The position numbers and the translations under genes are program-made. Positions 25,731 through 34,484 of a stretch of 55,677 bases of DNA are shown one piece after another (within the stretch, counting starts at the first letter, position 1; each line of letters begins with the position of its first letter). This stretch comes from SFTJ01 sp051871555 (lineage in GTDB: Bacteria; Bacteroidota; Bacteroidia; Bacteroidales; Muribaculaceae). Below the pieces are notes generated by a model. That model was not told where the DNA came from and made no database searches. It saw only the letters and a program-made list of their open reading frames with translations. The DNA lies in NCBI GenBank assembly GCA_051871555.1, contig JBJECZ010000196.1, positions 1 to 55,677 of the forward strand, read 5' to 3'.

Positions 25731-28700
25731 ATGACTAACATTAAACGATTTATTGTGGCGGCAATAGCTGCATTTGCTTTTATTGCTGTTGCACAGCAAA
25801 AGCCTCAAGCCTACATGGTGAGCAACGCCCACTTCGACTCGCAATGGAACTGGGACGTGAAGACCTCGATTCGCGAATATATCCCCAAGACACTTCGCAC
25901 TAATCTGATGCTGCTCAATAAGTATCCCAACTACGTTTTCAACTTCGAGGGCGGCATAAAATATCAGTGGATGAAGGAATATTATCCCAACGAGTATTCT
26001 CTGATAAAACCATTCGTGAAAAACGGACGTTGGCACATTGCCGGCGCATCGTGGGACGCTACCGACCCAAACATTCCCTCGCCAGAATCGTTCATTCGCA
26101 ACATCATGTATGGTCAGCACTTCTATCGCAACGAGTTTGGAGTGCTCTCCACCGACATATTTCTGCCCGACTGTTTTGGCTTTGGCTGGACACTGCCCAC
26201 AATAGCCAACCATTGCGGGCTGATTGGTTTCTCTACCCAAAAGCTGCAATGGCGCACCCATCCGTTCTACGGTAACAGCAAGATTCCGTTTGAAATAGGG
26301 TTGTGGCAAGGAGTCGACGGCAAGCGCATCATGCTTGTGGCTGACGCTCACAATTACACATCACGCTTCAAGGAAGGCGAAGACTTGAGCAACAGCAAGA
26401 GTCTGCTGAAAAGCATCGAAAACACCGGCATCGGGGCTGTGTATCACTACTACGGCACAGGCGACACCGGCGGCAGCCCAACGCTTGAGAGCGTGCGCGC
26501 GGTGCAACGCGGCGTGAATGCCAACGGCGCAATCAACATCATCAGCGCCACCAGCGACAGCCTGTTTCGCGCTTATCTGCCTTTCGACAAGCACCCCGAA
26601 CTGAAGGTGTTCGACGGCGAACTGCTGATGGATGTTCACGGCACTGGTTGCTACACTTCGCAGGCTGCCATGAAATGGTTCAACCGCCGTAACGAGCAGT
26701 TGGCAATGGCTGCCGAAGGCGCTGCTGCCACCGCCAGCTGGCTGGGCGCATTTGCCTATCCCACCGAGGAATTTGCCGAAGCATGGAAACGATTCATCTG
26801 GCATCAATTTCACGACGACCTCACCGGCACCAGCATCCCGCAAGCCTACGAGTTTTCGTGGAACGACGAGCTGCTGAGCATGTCGCTGTTTGCCAACACC
26901 CTGAGCACTGCGGTGGGTGGCGTGAGCCGTGCACTCGACACCCAAGTGTCAGGCACTCCGCTGGTGTTGTTCAACCCATCGGCATTCGCCGTCAGCGACA
27001 TTGTTGAACTCACCATCGATGCACCCAAGCCTATACGGCAAGCCACAGTAACCGACCATAACGGCAAACGGGTTGCTGCCCAAGTGCTCGACTGTGAGGG
27101 CGGCAAGGCTCGCGTGCTGGTGGCTGCAAAGCTGCCTGCATTGGGCTATGCCGTTTACAACCTGCGCACATCATCGGGCAAAGCCATTGATGTAAAAAAG
27201 CCTGCTAATGCCATTGAAAACAGCGTGTACAGCCTCACCCTCGACGAAAATGGCGACATCTGCTCGATTATCGACAAACGCACCAACCGTCAACTGGTGG
27301 CAAACGGAAAAGCATTCCGCTTGGCGCTTTTCACGCCTAACATGTCGAACAGCTGGCCTGCTTGGGAGATAATGCGCTCAACTATGGAGGTGGAAGGCAA
27401 ACCTCTGGGCAAAGCCGAAATTACGCTGTGCGAGGATGGCGCTTGCCGAAAGACGCTAAAGGTGACACGCACGTTTGGCGCCGCCGACTCTCACATCGCT
27501 CAATACATCAGCCTCAATGAGGGCGCACTTGCCGACCGCATCGACATTCGCACCGAACTCGATTGGAAAGAAACCAACTCGCTGCTTAAAGCCGAGTTCC
27601 CGATGTCGGTGGCTAACGCCAAAGCCACCTACGACCTGGGCATAGGCGTAGTGCAGCGCGGCAACAATACCGACCAGGCTTACGAGGTGCCTGCACAGCA
27701 ATGGGCTGACCTGTCCATGCCTGACGGGTCCTACGGCGTGGCTGTGATGAACAACGGCAAATATGGTTGGGACAAGCCGTCGGACAACACTTTGCGTCTG
27801 ACCCTAATGCACACGCCCGGCTCGAAGCAAGTGGCTCATTATCAAAGCCGTCAGGACCAAGGTGTGCATCACTTCACTTACTCGATTGTTGCCCACCAAG
27901 GCGACTACACCGCTGCCCGAATCGTTGAAAAAGCCGAGGTGCTCAACCAAGGCGTGAAGGCATTCGTCGCCCCAAAGCACCGCGGAGCGTTGGGCCGCTG
28001 CTACTCGTTTGCATCGGGTTCCAACGACAACGTGCTTCTGAAGTCGCTCAAGAAAGCCGAGGACGGCAGCGACTGCTTTGTGCTGCGCTTCGTGGAGACC
28101 TCGGGCAAAGCCACTCAGCAGCAGGTGTTTACGTTCCCAACCGAGGTGATTAGCGCCGACGAGGTGAACGGCATTGAGGACCGCATCGGCACCGTTGCCC
28201 ACAACGGCAAATCAATCAGCTTCGACATCTCACCGTTTGGCATACGCACCTTCAAGGTGAAACTGGCTTCGCCTGCCGCCGCCCTGACAGCCCCGGCACA
28301 GGCACAACTGCCGCTACCTTACACTCACCGCGCCACCACCTACAACGCATTCACCCGCGAAGGCAATTTCGACGGTCGTGGCAACTCGTTTGCCGCCGAG
28401 TTGTGGAAGGAGCAAATCAGCCATCGAGGCATCAATTTCACCCTCGCCGCTGCCGACACACTGAACGCCGTGAAATGCGCAGGGCAAACCATCGACATAC
28501 CTGCCGGATACACCAATGCCTATCTGCTGGCTGCCTCAACCAACCACGATGCCTCAGGACTGATAACCTTTGCCGATGGCAAATCTAATCAGCTGGCTGA
28601 GCAAATCGTTGCCGTGCCTTGCTATTCAGGGTTCTTCGGGCAATGGGGACAGCACAACTTCAGCAAAGCGTTCATCCGAGATGCCGACGTGGCTTATGTA

Positions 28701-29354
28701 GGCACCCACCGCCACAACGTGATTAACGGCGACTTGTTCTACGATTTCTCGTATATCTATATGATTAAACTGGCAATACCCGCCGGTGCCGCAGCCATCA
28801 AGTTGCCCGAGAATTCTGGCATAGCAGTGTTTGCCATCACCCTCGCCAACGATGCCAACAACACCCTCGGCGAGGCTTGCGACGTGATGAAAGCTTATCT
28901 GCCCGTTAAGACTATCGACGAAGGAGCTGCACTGCGCAAGAACCTGTTGCTCAACCGGCCGTGCATCGAAAAAAGCGGCGAGGTGAACGGGCGCGAATGC
29001 GCACCGCTCGCCGTTGACGGCATGAGCGACACCAAATGGTGTGACAACGCCACCGACCAACGCACAAAGTTCGTGGCATTCGACCTTGGCGCAACCACTC
29101 GACTGAAAGGCTGGTGCGTGACCCACGCCACCCTCGAAAACACCAACTACACCACCAAAGAATTCTGCCTGCAAGTGAAAACCAACGAAGCCGACCAATG
29201 GCGCACCGTCGACTCGGTGAACGACAACACCGAGATGCAAACCGACCGCCTGCTCGCTGAGCCCGTCGACGCCCGATACGTGCGACTTTACATCACCAAG
29301 CCCGACCAAAGCGAGGGCTTTGCAGCACGAATATATGAGTTTGAAGTATACTGA
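25731..29354 (+). CDS. Alpha-mannosidase, glycoside hydrolase family 38, with C-terminal F5/8 type C domain
   Basis: A 1207-residue secreted enzyme starting at the ATG at 25731 (MTNIKRFIVAAIAAFAFIAVAQ), a signal peptide. The GH38 catalytic domain begins at about 25 with NAHFDSQWNWD (zinc ligand and base) and the probable nucleophile Asp147 in LPDCFGFGW; FHDDLTGTSIPQAY near 360 is the family's second conserved block. The middle (about 400-850) is the beta-sandwich region. The last 140 residues (from about 1060) resemble a discoidin/F5-8C carbohydrate-binding domain (DGMSDTKWCDN, FDLGATTRLKGW, ARYVRLYITKP). GH38 enzymes release alpha-mannose from N-glycans and mannans. Its neighbour makes GDP-mannose, a likely link to mannose use. 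Confidence 0.93.
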   Translation: MTNIKRFIVAAIAAFAFIAVAQQKPQAYMVSNAHFDSQWNWDVKTSIREYIPKTLRTNLMLLNKYPNYVFNFEGGIKYQWMKEYYPNEYSLIKPFVKNGRWHIAGASWDATDPNIPSPESFIRNIMYGQHFYRNEFGVLSTDIFLPDCFGFGWTLPTIANHCGLIGFSTQKLQWRTHPFYGNSKIPFEIGLWQGVDGKRIMLVADAHNYTSRFKEGEDLSNSKSLLKSIENTGIGAVYHYYGTGDTGGSPTLESVRAVQRGVNANGAINIISATSDSLFRAYLPFDKHPELKVFDGELLMDVHGTGCYTSQAAMKWFNRRNEQLAMAAEGAAATASWLGAFAYPTEEFAEAWKRFIWHQFHDDLTGTSIPQAYEFSWNDELLSMSLFANTLSTAVGGVSRALDTQVSGTPLVLFNPSAFAVSDIVELTIDAPKPIRQATVTDHNGKRVAAQVLDCEGGKARVLVAAKLPALGYAVYNLRTSSGKAIDVKKPANAIENSVYSLTLDENGDICSIIDKRTNRQLVANGKAFRLALFTPNMSNSWPAWEIMRSTMEVEGKPLGKAEITLCEDGACRKTLKVTRTFGAADSHIAQYISLNEGALADRIDIRTELDWKETNSLLKAEFPMSVANAKATYDLGIGVVQRGNNTDQAYEVPAQQWADLSMPDGSYGVAVMNNGKYGWDKPSDNTLRLTLMHTPGSKQVAHYQSRQDQGVHHFTYSIVAHQGDYTAARIVEKAEVLNQGVKAFVAPKHRGALGRCYSFASGSNDNVLLKSLKKAEDGSDCFVLRFVETSGKATQQQVFTFPTEVISADEVNGIEDRIGTVAHNGKSISFDISPFGIRTFKVKLASPAAALTAPAQAQLPLPYTHRATTYNAFTREGNFDGRGNSFAAELWKEQISHRGINFTLAAADTLNAVKCAGQTIDIPAGYTNAYLLAASTNHDASGLITFADGKSNQLAEQIVAVPCYSGFFGQWGQHNFSKAFIRDADVAYVGTHRHNVINGDLFYDFSYIYMIKLAIPAGAAAIKLPENSGIAVFAITLANDANNTLGEACDVMKAYLPVKTIDEGAALRKNLLLNRPCIEKSGEVNGRECAPLAVDGMSDTKWCDNATDQRTKFVAFDLGATTRLKGWCVTHATLENTNYTTKEFCLQVKTNEADQWRTVDSVNDNTEMQTDRLLAEPVDARYVRLYITKPDQSEGFAARIYEFEVY

Positions 29355-29412
29355 AAACCTTATTTTATAGCATTTATTTCGCTAAAAGATGGGAAATACA
29401 AAAAATAAACTA

Positions 29413-29420
29413 TATCTTTG
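29413..29420 (+). promoter_or_regulatory. -7 promoter element of manC
   Basis: TATCTTTG, followed by a 78-nt leader to the manC ATG. No TTG at the right distance. It shows that manC can be transcribed apart from the mannosidase. Confidence 0.55.
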
Positions 29421-29497
29421 CCGTTGAAGAGTATTGCGTTTTGCATTATTCCACAGCAATATAACAAATAGCTATTGACCAAAAAAACGAAATATAT

Positions 29498-30562
29498 ATG
29501 GAAAATGTTCATGTAGTAATTATGGCAGGAGGCGACGGAAAGCGCCTGTGGCCTGTTAGTAATCAATCAACTCCAAAGCAGTTTGTAGATGTTTTTGGCT
29601 GCGGCCGCACGCTCATTCAGCTCACTTTCGACCGTCTGAAATCTATTTGCCCGGAACGCAACTTTTGGGTGGTGACTTCGAACGAATATGCCGAACTGGT
29701 GCGCGCCCAACTGCCTCAGCTGCGCGACGACCACATCTTGCTTGAGCCGGTGAGCAAAAACACTGCTGCTGCCACTGCCTATTTCACATGGAAAATAAAG
29801 GCTGTTGCACCAAATGCCATGGTGGTGCTCACCAACAGCGACCAAATGGTTACCAACTACGACTACTTTGCAAACACCATCAACGAATCGATTGACTTCG
29901 CCTCGAAAAACAATGCGCTGGTGACTGTGGGCATCAAGCCTACGCGCGACGAAATTCACGGTTTCTTCGAAGTTGCCGCCCAGCCAAGCGAAGGCAACAT
30001 CTACAAAGTGGAACGCTACATGGGTCGCCCTGACGCCGACAAGCTGAAGGAATTCATGGACAACGAACGCGCCTACTGGAACACCAGCATCATGGTGGCT
30101 TCGGTGAACGTATTCGAAAACTCGTTCCGCGAATATGCTCCTGAAATGGCCGACAAATTCGACACTCTCACCCCTGCCTTGTTCTCGCCACGCGAGCAAT
30201 ATATGCTCAGCGAAGTGATGGACAGCGTTGAGTCAATCTCCTATGAGCGTCTTGTGTTGCAATTTGCTCATAACATCTATCTGTTCTGCGCCGACATGGG
30301 TTGGAGCGACCTCGGACGCTGGAGCGACTTGCTGCCGTTCGTGTCGATGGCTCGCTACGGCAACCTCAAGGTGGGCAATGTGAAGGCTTTCAACTGCAAA
30401 AACTGCATCATCGAGGTGCCCGACGCCAAGGTGGCTGTGGTTGACGGTCTGGAGGACTTTGTTGTGGCTGAGAAGGACGGTTCGCTGCTCATCTGCCGCC
30501 TCGACAATGTGAAGATGATTAAGGAATGGTCTGCCGAAATCGAGAAACCTCAACTCGACTAA
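29498..30562 (+). CDS. manC: Mannose-1-phosphate guanylyltransferase
   Basis: A 354-residue nucleotidyltransferase that makes GDP-mannose from mannose-1-phosphate and GTP for fucose, capsule and glycoprotein synthesis. The GTP-binding signature VIMAGGDGKRLWPVSNQSTPKQF is at residues about 7-29 (given here in family form GGxGxRLWP...PKQF), followed by LLEPVSKNTAAATAYF and ALVTVGIKPTRDEIHGFFE. MGWSDLGRW near 268 is the sugar-binding motif. It has only the catalytic and short left-handed helix parts, without the isomerase domain of bifunctional ManC/AlgA. It ends at a clear terminator (30592-30625). Confidence 0.92.
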   Translation: MENVHVVIMAGGDGKRLWPVSNQSTPKQFVDVFGCGRTLIQLTFDRLKSICPERNFWVVTSNEYAELVRAQLPQLRDDHILLEPVSKNTAAATAYFTWKIKAVAPNAMVVLTNSDQMVTNYDYFANTINESIDFASKNNALVTVGIKPTRDEIHGFFEVAAQPSEGNIYKVERYMGRPDADKLKEFMDNERAYWNTSIMVASVNVFENSFREYAPEMADKFDTLTPALFSPREQYMLSEVMDSVESISYERLVLQFAHNIYLFCADMGWSDLGRWSDLLPFVSMARYGNLKVGNVKAFNCKNCIIEVPDAKVAVVDGLEDFVVAEKDGSLLICRLDNVKMIKEWSAEIEKPQLD

Positions 30563-30591
30563 GCAACTCACAATATTATTAGAAAATGTTT

Positions 30592-30625
30592 TAGAGGCTG
30601 CTCAAACGCAGCCTCTTTCTTTTTA
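30592..30625 (+). terminator. Rho-independent terminator of manC
   Basis: AGAGGCTGC and GCAGCCTCT around a six-base loop, followed by TTCTTTTTATT, 30 bp after the manC stop. Confidence 0.9.
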
Positions 30626-30646
30626 TTAAGCAAGTTTGCTGAATCA

Positions 30647-30900
30647 GCAACCGCTCCATGCGGTTAATGAGCGTTGTGTGCCGTCTGCCGCCCCACATAG
30701 CCACCTGCGGCGCCAATATTGGGTTGAATTTGCAACCGCTCCACGGTTGTGCATCAGGCGTCATCTGAGTGTAATAAGTTGATAACCAGCAATATTAACC
30801 GCGGAGCGGTTACAGCATGAATAACCCCACATTGGAGCGAAGTGACTATATGGGGATGTAGAAAGCTCCCCGATTATCACAACCGTGGAGCGGTTGCAGC
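30647..30900. repeat. Dispersed palindromic intergenic element, copy 2 (two arms in opposite orientation)
   Basis: A plus-oriented arm at about 30647-30752 contains GCAACCGCTCCATGCGGTTA, CCCCACATAGCCACCTGCGG and GCAACCGCTCCACGGTTGTG. An oppositely oriented arm at about 30791-30900 contains TATTAACCGCGGAGCGGTTA, ACCCCACATTGG, TATGGGGAT and CACAACCGTGGAGCGGTTGC. The motif GATTTGCGTCGT follows at about 30917-30928. The stretch 30563-31024 holds this element and the two flanking terminators, and no gene. Confidence 0.82.
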
Positions 30901-30980
30901 CCCAGCCGCGATGGGCGATTTGCGTCGTATGCCGCTGCCGTGTAAACAACAGCTCCGGCGACTAATAGCCAACAGACATA

Positions 30981-31021
30981 CAAAACACAAAAAGCGTCAA
31001 GTGCATATCACTTAACGCTTT
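30981..31021 (-). terminator. Rho-independent terminator of the tRNA-Glu/rpsT/tRNA-Glu unit
   Basis: On the minus strand a 13-bp stem (AAAGCGTTAAGTG with CACTTGACGCTTT, one G-T pair) and a five-base loop are followed by TTGTGTTTTG. It begins 4 nt after the 3' end of the downstream tRNA-Glu. Confidence 0.9.
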
Positions 31022-31024
31022 AGG

Positions 31025-31096
31025 TAGCCCATAGCAGAATCGAACTGCTCTTTCAAGAATGAAAATCTTGCGTCCTAGCCGATAGACGAATGGGCC
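31025..31096 (-). tRNA. tRNA-Glu (UUC), downstream copy
   Basis: A full cloverleaf of 72 nt: acceptor GGCCCAT with ATGGGCT, D stem GTCT/GGAC, anticodon stem CAAGA/TCTTG around loop TTTTCAT (anticodon TTC) and T loop TTCGATT. CCA is not encoded. It is identical to the copy at 31455-31526 and lies 54 bp downstream of rpsT. Confidence 0.96.
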
Positions 31097-31150
31097 ATCT
31101 ATGTAGGCACTCACCAACGAGGGCAAGTGCGAAATTAACTCGGATTACTC

Positions 31151-31408
31151 TTAGGCAGCAATCTTGTTAACGCCCTTAGCGAGCTTCGACTTCAAGTTAG
31201 CAGCCTTGTTCTTCGAGATAACGCCCTTGCGAGCCAACTTGTCGAGCATAGCAGCTACTTTCTTGTAATCTTCAGCTGCAGCAGCCTTGTCGGTAGCCTT
31301 GCGAAGTTTGCGAACAGCGTTGCGTGCTGTTTTAGCATAGTAGCGGTTGCGAAGACGTCGTGCAGCTGCCTGACGGATTCTCTTTTCTGATGATTTATGG
31401 TTTGCCAT
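31151..31408 (-). CDS. rpsT: 30S ribosomal protein S20
   Basis: An 85-residue basic, mostly helical protein (MANHKSSEKRIRQAAARRLR at the N-terminus, RKGVISKNKAANLKSKLAK at the C-terminus) that binds 16S rRNA helices in the 30S body early in assembly. Length and composition are normal. It lies between two identical tRNA-Glu genes on the same strand, with one promoter upstream (31558-31588) and one terminator downstream (30981-31021), so the three are probably cut from one transcript. Confidence 0.96.
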   Translation of the reverse strand: MANHKSSEKRIRQAAARRLRNRYYAKTARNAVRKLRKATDKAAAAEDYKKVAAMLDKLARKGVISKNKAANLKSKLAKGVNKIAA

Positions 31409-31454
31409 TTCTAAAAAACCTATTTGTTTATATGTTTGCTAATTCTTTAATTTG

Positions 31455-31526
31455 TAGCCCATAGCAGAATCGAACTGCTCTTTCAAGAATGAAAATCTTG
31501 CGTCCTAGCCGATAGACGAATGGGCC
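31455..31526 (-). tRNA. tRNA-Glu (UUC), upstream copy
   Basis: Same 72-nt sequence and fold as the copy at 31025-31096, with anticodon TTC. It is the first gene of the rpsT transcription unit, about 30 nt downstream of a full promoter. Confidence 0.96.
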
Positions 31527-31557
31527 ATCGTTTGGGCGTGTTGCCCGAAAGCGAGTG

Positions 31558-31588
31558 CAAATATAGAAACTATTTTTCAATTCCACAA
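31558..31588 (-). promoter_or_regulatory. Promoter of the tRNA-Glu/rpsT/tRNA-Glu unit
   Basis: On the minus strand TTG (31588-31586), exactly 20 bp, TATATTTG (31565-31558). Full match to the Bacteroidetes consensus. Confidence 0.8.
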
Positions 31589-31724
31589 GTTTCCGCGTGA
31601 TTTTTCGCTATTTTACGATGTTTTTATTCAAAACAGACCGTTTTCAGTGCCTTTTTCACTAACTTAGCAGTGAAAATTGGCAAAAACAAGGCTGCGAACG
31701 CCGCCCAACAATTGAGCAAGAAAG

Positions 31725-32450
31725 ATGTACGAAAAACTGCAATGCATAGTGCTTAATGTGCTGAAATATTCCGACAAGAATTCCATTGCTCACGTCTACA
31801 CCGACCGGCGCGGACGCATGGCATTTCTGTTGCCGCAGGGCAGCACCCGCGGCGCCCGGCTGCGCAACGCGGCGTTCATGCCGCTGTCGGTGGTGGAGTT
31901 GGAGGCGCGCATCGTGCCGGGCAACGACATCTATTCGTTTCGCGACGCCCGCGTGCTGCATCCACTCACGCGCATCTATGGCGACCCGGTGCGCAGCGCT
32001 GTGGCTATGTTCATCAGCGAGTTTCTCACGCACGTCATTCAGGAGAGCGAGCGCAACGAGTCGCTGTTTCGCTACATCAGCCAGTCGGTGATGCTGCTCA
32101 ACTCCATCACGCAAGGCGTTGCCAACTTTCACATCTGCTTTGTCTACAACCTGGGACCCTTCATCGGCATTCAGCCCGATGCCGAGAGCTACATTGAAGG
32201 CGCTTGGTTCGACATGCAAGAAGGCGTGTTCACCCCATACGCCCCGCCCACCAGTCACAGGCTTGCGCCGTCGCAGGCTCGTGCGCTGTATCTGCTTTCG
32301 CGCATGAGTTTTGCAAATATGCATCTGTTCCGCTATTCGCGCGAGCAGCGCAGCGAGATTCTCGACATCATGCTCACCTACTTCCGCATTCACAACAACA
32401 CCATGGGCACGCTGCGCACGCCCGACATCCTCCACCAACTGTTCGAATAG
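31725..32450 (+). CDS. recO: DNA repair protein RecO
   Basis: A 241-residue protein that helps RecR load RecA on SSB-coated single strands. The N-terminal OB-fold is visible (LQCIVLNVLKYSDKNSIAHVYTDRRGRMAFLLP), followed by a helical domain typical of RecO. The zinc cysteines of some RecO proteins are absent, as is usual in Bacteroidetes. Its start follows a TAACTTAG element at 31660-31667. It is divergent from the rpsT unit and stands alone. Confidence 0.9.
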   Translation: MYEKLQCIVLNVLKYSDKNSIAHVYTDRRGRMAFLLPQGSTRGARLRNAAFMPLSVVELEARIVPGNDIYSFRDARVLHPLTRIYGDPVRSAVAMFISEFLTHVIQESERNESLFRYISQSVMLLNSITQGVANFHICFVYNLGPFIGIQPDAESYIEGAWFDMQEGVFTPYAPPTSHRLAPSQARALYLLSRMSFANMHLFRYSREQRSEILDIMLTYFRIHNNTMGTLRTPDILHQLFE

Positions 32451-32516
32451 CGGCACATTGCCACAATATTCCGCAACATTGCTCCGCAAAACATCATGTA
32501 TGTGCAATATTATTGC

Positions 32517-32524
32517 TACCTTTG
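32517..32524 (+). promoter_or_regulatory. -7 promoter element of the TPR membrane protein gene
   Basis: TACCTTTG, 90 bp upstream of the ATG at 32615. No TTG at 19-21 bp. Confidence 0.45.
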
Positions 32525-32614
32525 TGCATGCATGCCTTGCACCGGCTCGGTGGTGCCAACGCTCGGATGCTATATAATTAATGTATTACACTGTCAATAA
32601 ACACGCCCACAGAA

Positions 32615-34255
32615 ATGCTATCACTTCGCAAATATTTCATCCCTCTGCTCGGCGCTGCTGCGGTGCTGCTCCTTGCTGGCTGCAGCAAGTTATCCGCCGA
32701 ATGGCAACAAATGAGCCATGCCGAGCAAATAATTGAGCAACGCCCCGATTCGGCGCTTGCCATACTCAAAACCATCAACCCCGATGGGCTGCGTGGCGAC
32801 GAGGCAAAGGCGCGCTACGCCTTGCTGATGTCGATGGCTCTCGATAAAAACTGCATCGACATCGCATCCGACAGCATTATCCGACCTGCAACGTCGTATT
32901 ATTTGTTTCACGGCACCGATGCCGACCGCCTGCGCATGAACTACTATTACGGTCGCATTTGCCAAAACATGGGCTTGCACACCCAAGCAATGGCTGTGTT
33001 TCGGCGTGCGCAGATATATATCGAAGGTTGCGCCGACACTCTCGCCGTTGCGCGGCTGTATGTGGCTTTAGGCGCCGAACACTATAGGCTGAACAACATC
33101 ACCGAATATGTAACTGCAAACCAGTTGGCAGCCAAGAATTACCAGCTCACCGGGCATCCCGACCGCGCAATGCGGTGCCTCACCCGAGCCATGAACGGTG
33201 CGCTTGTCAATAACGACAGCATCCAATATGGCACGCTCTATGCCAAGGGCAAAGACATCGTTGCCAAGCATCCCGAACTTGAAGCACCATTCTATGCCTA
33301 TGCACAAACCTATAATATGCTATTTGGCGACGACGAGGCTAAATCGTCGGCGTTGCAAGCGTTGGAAAGTGCTGCCGACGTTCCCCCAATGGTTATGCTG
33401 AGCATGGCTGGGCACTTGTCGGCTACCGGCAAGCAAGATGCTGCAATGGCGATTCTCAATCGAATGGCGCAGACCGACGACCCGATTTATGCCATGTGTC
33501 GCAACGCCACGTTGTCGGCGATGCTTGAGCAACAAGGCAACTACGCTGCCGCAATGGCTGCCCACAAACAATACGTCAGCCATTTGCTCGAAATCAACGC
33601 CTTTATTCTTAGCCAATCAAATTCAGCCAACTCAAACTTCGAAAACATAGCTTTTAACTACACACTGCTGGTTGAGCACCGAAAGAAGCTGATTCTCAGT
33701 GGCGTATGTTGCATTCTTGCCCTGGCTTTGCTGGCTGTGTTTCTTTATTATCGCTATCGCCTGAGTCAAGCCAAACGCCGCCTTGCCGAGCGCGACAAAG
33801 AGCAACTTGCACTCGAACGCGACAACCTGAAAGAATTGTTGCATAGCCAAACTAACATGGCAAAACCAATCGAGGCTGCCATAAAGGAGCGCATTGAACT
33901 GCTAAACGGGTTGCTCGCCAAAGAAATTTCGGAAAACGACGCCTATGCCAAGCCTTACAGCGAATGGATTGACCGCGTGGTGAAGGACAAAGACAAATTC
34001 ATGAATTCAAACCGCCTCGCTTTCACGGCTTCGCATCCGCGTTTCATTGAGTATCTTAAGGAGCATGGGCTCAACGAATCGGAAATCAACTACCTTTGCC
34101 TCTATGCAATTGGGCTGCGTGGCAAAGAGGTGGGCGAATACATTCAGCTGCGTCGCCACTACAACATCAGCAGCGAAATACGCCGCAAACTCGGCATCGA
34201 CGAGCACGAAACCAACATAGGCATTTATGTGCGCAAACTCATGAAAACTCTTTAG
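32615..34255 (+). CDS. TPR lipoprotein with membrane segment and C-terminal HTH-like domain
   Basis: A 546-residue protein. The N-terminus is a lipoprotein signal (LLGAAAVLLLAGCSK, Cys at about 23), then about 300 residues of TPR-like helix pairs, one membrane segment at about 359-380 (LILSGVCCILALALLAVFLYY), a coiled coil (about 385-420) and a C-terminal domain (about 460-546) with LNESEINYLCLYAIGLRGKEVGEYIQL, which resembles the helix-turn-helix end of LuxR-type proteins in Bacteroidales TPR regulators. Proteins of this layout are thought to carry periplasmic signals to a cytoplasmic DNA-binding end. A lipid anchor plus a membrane segment is odd, so the signal may instead be an uncleaved anchor. 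No target is evident; the two lipoprotein genes downstream are candidates. Confidence 0.75.
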   Translation: MLSLRKYFIPLLGAAAVLLLAGCSKLSAEWQQMSHAEQIIEQRPDSALAILKTINPDGLRGDEAKARYALLMSMALDKNCIDIASDSIIRPATSYYLFHGTDADRLRMNYYYGRICQNMGLHTQAMAVFRRAQIYIEGCADTLAVARLYVALGAEHYRLNNITEYVTANQLAAKNYQLTGHPDRAMRCLTRAMNGALVNNDSIQYGTLYAKGKDIVAKHPELEAPFYAYAQTYNMLFGDDEAKSSALQALESAADVPPMVMLSMAGHLSATGKQDAAMAILNRMAQTDDPIYAMCRNATLSAMLEQQGNYAAAMAAHKQYVSHLLEINAFILSQSNSANSNFENIAFNYTLLVEHRKKLILSGVCCILALALLAVFLYYRYRLSQAKRRLAERDKEQLALERDNLKELLHSQTNMAKPIEAAIKERIELLNGLLAKEISENDAYAKPYSEWIDRVVKDKDKFMNSNRLAFTASHPRFIEYLKEHGLNESEINYLCLYAIGLRGKEVGEYIQLRRHYNISSEIRRKLGIDEHETNIGIYVRKLMKTL

Positions 34256-34402
34256 CGCATTGCATTGAAATTTGGCATTTTAGCATTGCTGTTTGCATCG
34301 ATGTGAAACAATTTAATGACTTGCGCCAGAATTTTACGCTCACAAGCGCTTAAATTGCTGATTATCAACAATAAAAATTTTCACACCGTTAAACTTTTTT
34401 GC

Positions 34403-34433
34403 TTGACAGAAAACTTTACCCGGTGTAATTTCG
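34403..34433 (+). promoter_or_regulatory. Promoter of the duplicated lipoprotein genes
   Basis: TTG at 34403-34405, exactly 20 bp, TAATTTCG at 34426-34433 (one mismatch from TAnnTTTG), 51 bp upstream of the first lipoprotein start. Confidence 0.65.
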
Positions 34434-34484
34434 CATCAGAACAAACAAATAATCTGATTGTCGAACCACTAAAACGAAACCATT

